Shown piece by piece: positions 44,663-51,481 of a DNA stretch of 64,000 nt (positions are counted from its first letter, which is position 1; every line of letters starts with the position of its first letter). Both the position numbers and the translations under genes were made by a program. Source of the stretch: Candidatus Paralachnospira caecorum (GTDB taxonomy: Bacteria; Bacillota; Clostridia; Lachnospirales; Lachnospiraceae); assembly GCA_904379015.1 (NCBI GenBank), contig CAJFHG010000006.1, forward strand, positions 29,022-93,021, in the 5' to 3' direction. Below the pieces are notes generated by a model that was not told where the DNA came from, ran no database searches, and saw only the letters and a list, made by a program, of their open reading frames with translations.

Positions 44663-45490
44663 ATGCAGGATTCACAGGATATCCTGCGGGTACGGGTGCT
44701 TCTGTGTTTTCTCAAGGATCATGCCTGCACGGTGACCAGCATTGCGCGGACGCTGGGGGAGGAGAAATATACGATCAGCAGGATGCTGATTTCCATGGAA
44801 AAGGCAGGATTGATCGACCGTAAAGAAAAAAGAGGCCCGAAGCTGACGGAGAGCGGGAAACAAAAAGCTGCTTATTATGAAGAGCGGATCGCTGTGATCA
44901 TCAATCATCTTCTGTATGAAGGCCTGGACACAGAGAACGCGAGAAAAGACGCGTTCAACTGGGCGCTGTATACATCGGAGGAGGCCATGAATACGATCCG
45001 GGCGACAGAAGAGCGCTACCGGGTCAAGTATGAGCTTCGGGATCGGAAAAATTTTTCCGGAGCCATGTTCTGCAGAAAACTCCGGAACGGATCATACCGG
45101 TTTCCGTTTCTGATCTACAGGGAACATGTGCAGCAGGGAAGTAATCTCTCCATGGCCAATGAAGGATTTGAGCATCCCTGTACCCTGTATGTGGAAAACG
45201 GAGCCGGCATGATCCAGCTGAGAGCGGTTCCCCTGACGGCGAGATCGGCGGCGGACGGGACATTTATGCGGGGAAAGGTAAAAAGCGTGAAATATTTTGA
45301 AAGTGGAAGCTATGTGGAGGCGGAAGCCAGCGGGAATCTGATTTCTTTTCCAGCTTCCGTGCTGAAATTTGTAAATGTAGGAGACGGCGTGGGACAGATC
45401 CTGCATGGAAGCGTGTGCCTGAAAATGGAGTGCACAGCGGGGACCCTGCATATGCCGGAGTCCCGGGCAATCTTTACCATTCTGATCTAG
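44663..45490 (+). CDS. DtxR/MntR-like metal-dependent regulator with extra C-terminal domain
   Basis: A 275-residue protein. The N-terminal ~75 residues form a winged helix (VTSIARTLGEEKYTISRMLISMEKAGLI, KRGPKLTESGKQKA). A helical segment (about 75-115, ITNHLLYEG-like IAVIINHLLYEGLDTENARKDAFNWALY) resembles the DtxR dimerisation and metal-binding region. The last ~150 residues form an additional beta-rich domain, longer than ordinary DtxR proteins. It is autoregulated on sequence evidence: an iron-box-like palindrome overlaps its -10. It sits at the edge of the heme-uptake island and is the best candidate for the regulator of the GTTAG-N6-CTAAC sites. Confidence 0.75.
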   Translation: MQDSQDILRVRVLLCFLKDHACTVTSIARTLGEEKYTISRMLISMEKAGLIDRKEKRGPKLTESGKQKAAYYEERIAVIINHLLYEGLDTENARKDAFNWALYTSEEAMNTIRATEERYRVKYELRDRKNFSGAMFCRKLRNGSYRFPFLIYREHVQQGSNLSMANEGFEHPCTLYVENGAGMIQLRAVPLTARSAADGTFMRGKVKSVKYFESGSYVEAEASGNLISFPASVLKFVNVGDGVGQILHGSVCLKMECTAGTLHMPESRAIFTILI

Positions 45491-45859
45491 CCCGGTACAG
45501 GCATAATATTTTGGCTGCCGTGTAGCAGATCTGCAACTGGAAGAAAGCACGCAGCTGATGGATATTCCGCCGCGGATCCGGAGAAAAACCCCGGTATTGT
45601 AGCGCTGATGCTACATATTTGGAGCTGCCGGAAGAAGCAGAATGGAGTATACTGGGGTTAGTTATAAATAACCTTTTATTTCGGAACCACTGCTGAAAGG
45701 AAGCGGATTTTCTGATTGTGAGATAATTGCGGGAACGGAAGGGAACAGAAAGGCGGCCGCTGAAAAGCGCGCAGTATGGGGACTGTGTCGGGGAAGGCGC
45801 TGCCGGAAGAGCCGGCCGGATTCCGGGATTATATAAATGATTGATGGAGGAGTTAAGGA
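45491..45859. promoter_or_regulatory. Regulatory region of the SLH-type NEAT gene
   Basis: No gene is visible in these 369 bases. They contain a degenerate palindrome TGTAGC-N6-GCAACT (45521-45538), a perfect TGTAGC-N6-GCTACA (45598-45615), a -10-like TATACT (45648-45653) without a good -35, and an iron-box-like GTTAG-TTATAA-ATAAC (45657-45672) over the predicted start. The leader to the ATG is about 200 nt long. Confidence 0.65.
45598..45615. promoter_or_regulatory. Paired-palindrome site 2, NEAT gene 1
   Basis: TGTAGC-GCTGAT-GCTACA, centred about 53 bp before the predicted transcription start. The degenerate partner begins 77 bp upstream at 45521. The same pair, with the same 77-bp offset, stands before the second NEAT gene. 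Confidence 0.65.
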
Positions 45860-48800
45860 ATGAAGAGTAGGAGAAACTTATTCAAACGGGCGCTTTCCGT
45901 GATCCTTGCTCTTGTCATGACAATGGGGCTGGGCGGTTTCAGCGTTATGGCAGAAGAAGGGGCAGATACGGCAGCGGAAAAGGAAGCGTCGGGTTTTGAA
46001 GACGGCGTATACCGGGTGACAGTGAATCTGTGGCATTCATCACAGAATCAGCAGTCCATGGGAAATTCAGCAATCCGGGGCAGCAGTGCCTATAATGAAA
46101 GGCACGCGGAAGATGATCCTTCCTATCAGGCGCTCCTGGTCGTAAAGAACGGAGAGGGAACCGTGATCATGGAAAGCATGGCCATGGGGTTCCTGGGAAC
46201 TTACGGTTATCTGCTGGAACTGGACAGCATTACGGTCACAGAGTACAATCAGTGGGGCTATCCGTCCGAATATACGGAAAATCCCGCTATGGTGCTTGCG
46301 GAGCACAGGATGACGGACGGCAGCATCGCGAAGGATCTTTATAATGATCCGGATTCTGAGAGTGTGCTGGAGGTGGCAAATGGAAAGGCTTATCCCCATA
46401 TTATGGCGCTTTCCGTTGAGCTTCCGGATCAGCCCGTCACCCAGGCGTGGAATGAGGCGCCTTATGTGCATGTGTTCGTTCCGGTTATGTATTCGATCAG
46501 CCCTTCCTCGGGCGACCAGCTGGCGCATCTGATCCTGGACTACACGAACATGACGAAGGTGGAAGATCTGTCCGGAGAGGTGGAATACTGGCTGTACGAG
46601 GCCATGATCACAGAGCGGGGAACCGCCACTGATGAAGCATGGCAGGCGCTGCAGGACGTGATCACGGAAACAAAGGAAAAACTGTCCAATACTCTGGTCT
46701 CTCTGGAGCTGTCCGGCAGCAGCACAGCGCCTACGCCGGTGCGTCACACAGAGGAGATGGATGAGCAGGAAAGGCAGGCCCGGGTATCCCGGTTAAAAAC
46801 TGCCATAGAGGAGGTTGTCCTTCCGGGCGGGGATACGGAAGAGGGCTGGGACGGCGTTACGGTGAAAGAACCGGCCAGAGAGCTTTCCAGTGTCTATGTT
46901 GCCGGCGCGGAGGAGCTGGCGTGGGTTGCCGCGCAGGTAAATGCCGGTACGGCTGATTTTACCATGGTGTTCCTGCAGAATGATATTGATCTGAATGGGA
47001 AAGAATGGACTCCGATCGGGACAGAGGAGCATCCTTTCACAGGGACATTTGAAGGAAATGCCTGCACGGTTTCCGGTCTTTCTGTGACGCAGACATCCAA
47101 CTGCAGCGGTCTGTTCGGAAATGTGGCCGGCAGTGAGGATACCAAGGCGGTTGTCCGGAATCTGACAGTGGAAGGAACCGTTTCTGTGGCCAATGGAGGC
47201 AATGTGGGAAGCTGCATCGGCGGAGTGATCGGCCGCGCCTCCCATGCGCGGATCAGCGGCTGCACCAGCAATGTTGCGGTGAACAATGAATCCACATATT
47301 TTATCAGTACAGAGAGTATCGGAACCGGCGGGATTGTGGGAAATGCTTCTGACAGCGAACTTACATCCTGCACGAACAATGGAAGCGTGACCTCCGGCCG
47401 GAGCAGGACAGGAGGCATCGCAGGCATGCTGATCGATACCAATGTCAGCGAATGCCTGAATCAAGGAACGGTTTCCGGTACCGGAAGCCGCGGCGGATAC
47501 GCAGGAGGCATCGCAGGCGGTGTTTCCTCCACAAGCGGAATTCTTTATTTCAGCAGATGCGTGAATCTGGGAAATGTGACCGGGGGAAGCAGCAATGTGG
47601 GCGGCATCGCGGGACATCTTGTCACCCAGAACGCCAGCAGCGGTTTTGTCATGCTTGATCATGTTTATAACCGCGGAAGTGTGAGCGGAACCTCCGCCAC
47701 GGGCGGTCTGGTCGGCTGCGCGGCCGGATACATGAGCAATGTAATGCAGGGATACAGCACAGGAACTGTGACCTGCCAGAGCGCCTCGACGGGAGCTGCG
47801 CTGGTGGGACAGGTCATGGCCACCAATATCGGAAATATTGCGGATCTTTACGCGCTGGAGGGAACCCACGAGAAGCTGTACAATACATCCAGCGGACTGA
47901 GCGGAAGCGATGTTTCCTTCCAGACAGAAGAATGGCTGAAATCGGACGCGGCGCTTACGGCGCTGAATACAACCTCCACGGAACATTTTGTGAAGGATAC
48001 AAAGGAGATCAATGACGGCTATCCTGTTTTGCAGTTCCAGAATGAGCCGACTCTGGAAGAATACAGAACGGCGGCCATTGAAGAAATTTACGCTTATAAG
48101 AACGCGGATGATTACGCGGGTCTCTCCGGCGACGCGATCCGGAACATACAGGACAGCGCGGCGGGACTGATCGGCACGGCGCTGACCAAGACGGAGATCG
48201 ACGGACTGGTCGAGGCGGCAAAGGGCCAAATGGACGGGATTCCCAATGATGTGAACTATGGACTGGATCTGGAAGCGTTCCAGAAAGCCCTTGGTGAGGC
48301 AGAAACGATCCTTGAGGCAGGAAATGAACAGTACAAGTACACAGAGGACAGCTGGGCGGCACTGCAGAGCGCGGTGGAAGAAGCGAAGAGCCTTCAGGCA
48401 AATGGATTTGGAAGTCAGTCCAAAGCGGATGCGGCGGCAAAATCCATCACAGACGCCATTGCGGCGCTCGCGGAATTTGTCCTTCCCTTTACCGATGTGG
48501 AAGAGGGAATCTGGTTTTATGACGCGGTAAAGTTCGTGTACCTCAGAGGGATCATGACCGGAACCAACCCGCAGGAAATGATTTTCTCCCCTTATCAGAA
48601 TCTGGCCCGGGCGCAGATCACGATGATCCTTTACCGTATGGAGGGAGAACCGGATACCGGTCTGGAAAGCAGCTTCCCCGATGTGTCCGTGAATGACTGG
48701 TACGGACCGGCCATCATTTGGGCGGATCATACAGGCATTGCGACCGGATATTCAAACGGATACTTTGGTCCGGCCGATTATGTGACCCGGGAGCAGATGG

Positions 48801-49045
48801 CTGTGATGATGTACCGTTATGCGGTCATGAAAGGATTTGACGTGACGGCATCCGCGGATATCAGCCAATATGAGGATGCGGGACGGGTCAGCGATTTTGC
48901 GGAGACCGCCATGAAATGGGCGGTGGCAGAAGGCATCATCACCGGAAAATATAACCAGACACAGCTGGATCCGCAGGGCACTGCCAGCAGAGCGGAGTGC
49001 GCGGTGATCATCATGAGATTTATGACGGCGAACGGACTGGCATAA
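45860..49045 (+). CDS. Surface heme-binding NEAT protein with GLUG-like repeats and SLH anchor
   Basis: A 1061-residue exported protein. A signal peptide (about 1-31, ending SVMAEE) precedes a NEAT domain (about 45-225: YRVTVNLWHSSQNQQSMGNS, VFVPVMYSISPSSGDQL). A helical linker, then a Gly/Ser-rich series of GLUG-type repeats (about 370-680: GGIVGNASDSELTSC, GGIAGHLVTQNASSG) and FIVAR-like helices (about 815-870) follow. It ends in three SLH domains (about 873-1061: FTDVEEGIWFYDAVKF, FPDVSVNDWYGPAIIW, AGRVSDFAETAMKWA). It should sit in the wall via secondary polymers and capture heme. The NEAT YxxxY heme motif is absent; methionines occupy the likely ligand places. A terminator follows. Confidence 0.88.
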   Translation: MKSRRNLFKRALSVILALVMTMGLGGFSVMAEEGADTAAEKEASGFEDGVYRVTVNLWHSSQNQQSMGNSAIRGSSAYNERHAEDDPSYQALLVVKNGEGTVIMESMAMGFLGTYGYLLELDSITVTEYNQWGYPSEYTENPAMVLAEHRMTDGSIAKDLYNDPDSESVLEVANGKAYPHIMALSVELPDQPVTQAWNEAPYVHVFVPVMYSISPSSGDQLAHLILDYTNMTKVEDLSGEVEYWLYEAMITERGTATDEAWQALQDVITETKEKLSNTLVSLELSGSSTAPTPVRHTEEMDEQERQARVSRLKTAIEEVVLPGGDTEEGWDGVTVKEPARELSSVYVAGAEELAWVAAQVNAGTADFTMVFLQNDIDLNGKEWTPIGTEEHPFTGTFEGNACTVSGLSVTQTSNCSGLFGNVAGSEDTKAVVRNLTVEGTVSVANGGNVGSCIGGVIGRASHARISGCTSNVAVNNESTYFISTESIGTGGIVGNASDSELTSCTNNGSVTSGRSRTGGIAGMLIDTNVSECLNQGTVSGTGSRGGYAGGIAGGVSSTSGILYFSRCVNLGNVTGGSSNVGGIAGHLVTQNASSGFVMLDHVYNRGSVSGTSATGGLVGCAAGYMSNVMQGYSTGTVTCQSASTGAALVGQVMATNIGNIADLYALEGTHEKLYNTSSGLSGSDVSFQTEEWLKSDAALTALNTTSTEHFVKDTKEINDGYPVLQFQNEPTLEEYRTAAIEEIYAYKNADDYAGLSGDAIRNIQDSAAGLIGTALTKTEIDGLVEAAKGQMDGIPNDVNYGLDLEAFQKALGEAETILEAGNEQYKYTEDSWAALQSAVEEAKSLQANGFGSQSKADAAAKSITDAIAALAEFVLPFTDVEEGIWFYDAVKFVYLRGIMTGTNPQEMIFSPYQNLARAQITMILYRMEGEPDTGLESSFPDVSVNDWYGPAIIWADHTGIATGYSNGYFGPADYVTREQMAVMMYRYAVMKGFDVTASADISQYEDAGRVSDFAETAMKWAVAEGIITGKYNQTQLDPQGTASRAECAVIIMRFMTANGLA

Positions 49046-49088
49046 AACAGCAGACAGAAACAGTCCGATGAAAAGGACTGACAGAACG

Positions 49089-49131
49089 AAAGGCTTTCTC
49101 TGCATAAAGCGGATGCGGAGAGAGCCTTTTT
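49089..49131 (+). terminator. Terminator after NEAT gene 1
   Basis: AAAGGCTTTCTCTGCAT pairs with ATGCGGAGAGAGCCTTTT (two mismatches) with a short loop and T tail. It separates the NEAT gene from the IbrA-like gene. Confidence 0.9.
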
Positions 49132-49164
49132 CAAATAAGAAGTTTTTGGCATAAATGGAAAAAG

Positions 49165-49193
49165 TTGCCATTTTCGACATTTTTCGCTATGAT
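49165..49193 (+). promoter_or_regulatory. Promoter of the IbrA/IbrB-like pair
   Basis: TTGCCA (49165-49170) and TATGAT (49188-49193) with a 17-bp spacer, 40 bp before the ATG. No iron-box-like palindrome is present. Confidence 0.6.
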
Positions 49194-49233
49194 TAATTGT
49201 GAGTACCTGCGGAATGAGGGAAAGGAGCGGAAA

Positions 49234-50556
49234 ATGATTCGGGAATATCAAGAGGAAAATGTATATGAGGCTCTGCAGGAACGGCTTCATTTCCTGTTTG
49301 GAGAATTTGAAAATATTTATGTCTCTTTCAGCGGAGGCAAAGACAGCGGCCTGCTTCTGAACATGCTGCTGGACTTTAAAAAGAAATACTACCCCTACCG
49401 GACGATCGGCATGTTTCATCAGGATTTTGAAGCGCAGTATACCGTGACCACGGAATACGTGGAACGGACCTTCAAGAGACTGGAAGGAGAAGTGGAGCAG
49501 TACTGGGTCTGTCTTCCCATGGCGACCAGGACGGCCGTGAGCAGTTATGAGATGTACTGGTACCCCTGGGATGATAAAAAAGAGGATATCTGGGTGCGTC
49601 CGATGCCGAAGCATCCATATGTGATCAATCTGGAAAAGCCGTTCAACCATTACCGGTACCGGATGCACCAGGAGGATCTGGCAAAACAGTTCGGCAGGTT
49701 TTACAAGGAAGAACACGGCGGCGGAAAGACCGTCTGTCTTCTGGGAATGAGAGCGGATGAATCCATGCACCGTTACAGCGGTTTTCTGAATAATAAATAT
49801 GGATACAAGGGAGAGTGCTGGATCACAAAGCAGTTTAAAAATGTCTGGTGCGCTTCTCCCATGTATGACTGGACCAACAGCGATGTGTGGTGCGCGAATT
49901 TTAAATTTGGATATGACTACAACAAACTGTACGATCTGTATTATATGGCGGGGCTGAAGCCGGGACAGATGCGCGTGGCTTCTCCCTTCAATGATTATGC
50001 CAAGGACAGTCTGAATCTGTACCGGGTCATTGATCCGCAGATCTGGGCAAAACTGGTAGGACGCGTGCAGGGCGCCAATTTCGGGGCGGTCTATGCCAGG
50101 ACGAAGGCGATGGGATACCGGAATATCACGCTTCCGGAGGGACATACCTGGAAATCCTATACAGAATTCCTGCTGGACACCCTTCCGGTCAGGCTGCGGA
50201 ACAATTATGTGAAAAAATTCAACACATCGATCCGGTTCTGGCATGAGACGGGAGGGGGACTTCCCGAGGAGACCATTGAGGAGCTGCTTGAGCACGGCTA
50301 CCATATTCAGAAAAACGGCGTTTCCAATTATACGCTGATGAAAAATTCCAGGATCATTTTTATCGGGAAAATTCCGGACAATACGGATGATATCAAATCG
50401 ACAAAGGACATTCCCAGCTGGAAGCGGATGTGCTACTGTATCCTGAAAAATGACCATATATGCCGTTTTATGGGATTCGGGCTGTCCAGAAAGGAGCAGA
50501 AAAGAGTGGATGTCCTGAAGAAGAAGTATGGGGAGGTTATCAATGAGTGGAAGTGA
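49234..50556 (+). CDS. IbrA-like PAPS-reductase-family protein (DUF3440)
   Basis: A 440-residue protein. The N-terminal region has the PP-loop of PAPS reductase/ATP pyrophosphatases, SFSGGKDSGLLLNM near residue 32. It then has HQDFEAQYTVTTEYVE, YWYPWDDKKEDIWVRPMP, LLGMRADESMHRYSG and WTNSDVWCANFKFGYDYN, which match the DUF3440/IbrA family. IbrA and its partner IbrB are known as regulators of immunoglobulin-binding proteins in E. coli, and the fold is shared with DndC of DNA phosphorothioation; the actual reaction is unknown. The ATG at 49234 follows AAAGGAGCGG. It overlaps the IbrB-like gene by 14 bp. Confidence 0.88.
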   Translation: MIREYQEENVYEALQERLHFLFGEFENIYVSFSGGKDSGLLLNMLLDFKKKYYPYRTIGMFHQDFEAQYTVTTEYVERTFKRLEGEVEQYWVCLPMATRTAVSSYEMYWYPWDDKKEDIWVRPMPKHPYVINLEKPFNHYRYRMHQEDLAKQFGRFYKEEHGGGKTVCLLGMRADESMHRYSGFLNNKYGYKGECWITKQFKNVWCASPMYDWTNSDVWCANFKFGYDYNKLYDLYYMAGLKPGQMRVASPFNDYAKDSLNLYRVIDPQIWAKLVGRVQGANFGAVYARTKAMGYRNITLPEGHTWKSYTEFLLDTLPVRLRNNYVKKFNTSIRFWHETGGGLPEETIEELLEHGYHIQKNGVSNYTLMKNSRIIFIGKIPDNTDDIKSTKDIPSWKRMCYCILKNDHICRFMGFGLSRKEQKRVDVLKKKYGEVINEWK

Positions 50557-51220
50557 ATTTAAAAGTCCGGCTTATCAGGTGATACCGGTTCCGATTGAAA
50601 AGGTTGTCGCCAATACCTATAATCCCAATGCGGTGGCGCCGCCGGAGATGGAGCTTTTATATGAGAGCATAAAAGAGGACGGGTATACCATGCCGATCGT
50701 ATGCTATTATTCCAAGCAGCAGGATCTCTATGTGATCGTGGACGGATTTCACAGATACCGGGTGATGAAGGAGCATAAAGATATTTATGAACGGGAAAAG
50801 GGACTGCTGCCGGTGACGGTGATCGACAAGCCGCTGTCGAACCGTATGGCCAGCACGATCCGGCACAACCGGGCAAGGGGTTCCCATGACGTGACGCTGA
50901 TGAGCAATATCATCAAGGAGCTGCATGAGCTGGGACGCTCCGACGCATGGATCTCGAAGCATCTGGGAATGGGCCGGGATGAAATCCTCCGTCTGAAACA
51001 GATCACAGGTCTCGCCGCGCTGTTCCGGGATGTGAAATTCGGACAGGCCTGGAAGCCTGCCGAAGAGGACGCGGACAGCCAGAGCGCGGGGGCAGGCGGC
51101 CAGGACGCGGCAGGAAAGAGGCGCAGTGTTCCGGAAGAAGAAACGGATCTGGATGAAGAGGAAGAGGAGGATGGAGATTCCGGAGAAGAAGCAGAACAGC
51201 TTTCGGATATGGAAGAATGA
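50543..51220 (+). CDS. IbrB-like ParB-domain protein with acidic tail
   Basis: A 225-residue protein. The ParB N-terminal fold is clear: IPVPIEKVVANTYNPNAVAPPEMELL, SIKEDGYTMPIVCYY, VIVDGFHRYRVM (the GxHR box near residue 72) and ASTIRHNRARGSHDV. A helical segment with an HTH-like stretch follows (WISKHLGMGRDEILRLKQI). The last ~55 residues are disordered and very acidic (DLDEEEEEDGDSGEEAEQL). It is translated from inside the end of the IbrA-like gene and preceded by GGGGAGG. ParB domains can bind CTP or act as nucleases; which applies is unknown. The first palindrome of the next promoter begins 11 bp after its stop. Confidence 0.87.
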   Translation: MSGSEFKSPAYQVIPVPIEKVVANTYNPNAVAPPEMELLYESIKEDGYTMPIVCYYSKQQDLYVIVDGFHRYRVMKEHKDIYEREKGLLPVTVIDKPLSNRMASTIRHNRARGSHDVTLMSNIIKELHELGRSDAWISKHLGMGRDEILRLKQITGLAALFRDVKFGQAWKPAEEDADSQSAGAGGQDAAGKRRSVPEEETDLDEEEEEDGDSGEEAEQLSDMEE

Positions 51221-51230
51221 CAGAGAATTT

Positions 51231-51422
51231 TGTAGCGCCTGTGCAACTCCGGGAAGGCCTGTAAATATCGGAATATTCCGGAAAATCAGGGCAAAAGAGC
51301 ATATGATTGTAGCGTGGGCGCTACAAAGTGACGGTGGCAGGAAGAAGGAAATATGATATAATCATTTTATGAAAAAGTGCCGGCAGGCATTTTTTTAAGC
51401 ACTAAAGTTAGCATAAACTAAC
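51231..51422. promoter_or_regulatory. Regulatory region of NEAT gene 2
   Basis: It contains TGTAGC-N6-GCAACT (51231-51248), TGTAGC-N6-GCTACA (51308-51325), a consensus TATAAT (51357-51362) with a poor -35, a terminator hairpin (51372-51396), and GTTAG-CATAAA-CTAAC (51407-51422). The two TGTAGC palindromes begin 77 bp apart, exactly as before NEAT gene 1. Confidence 0.65.
51372..51396 (+). terminator. Intrinsic terminator just after the NEAT gene 2 -10 box
   Basis: AAAAAGTGCC/GGCATTTTT with a GGCA loop and a run of seven T. It may end the IbrA/IbrB-like transcript, but it also lies about 5-10 nt inside any transcript started from the TATAAT at 51357. Confidence 0.65.
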
Positions 51423-51481
51423 AATATAAAAATATCCTGCGGCAGTGACAACAGGATCAAGTTGATTTGAGGAGGAGCAAT

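Noticed and set aside
46793..48730. A 645-codon minus-strand open frame across the NEAT/SLH gene
   Set aside because: It is fully antisense to a well-recognised protein; the translation is rich in His/Arg/Ile with no known motif, the usual shadow of codon bias.
48817..50457. A 546-codon minus-strand open frame over the IbrA-like gene
   Set aside because: It is antisense to a clear DUF3440 protein, has no ribosome site and spans two unrelated genes and a terminator.
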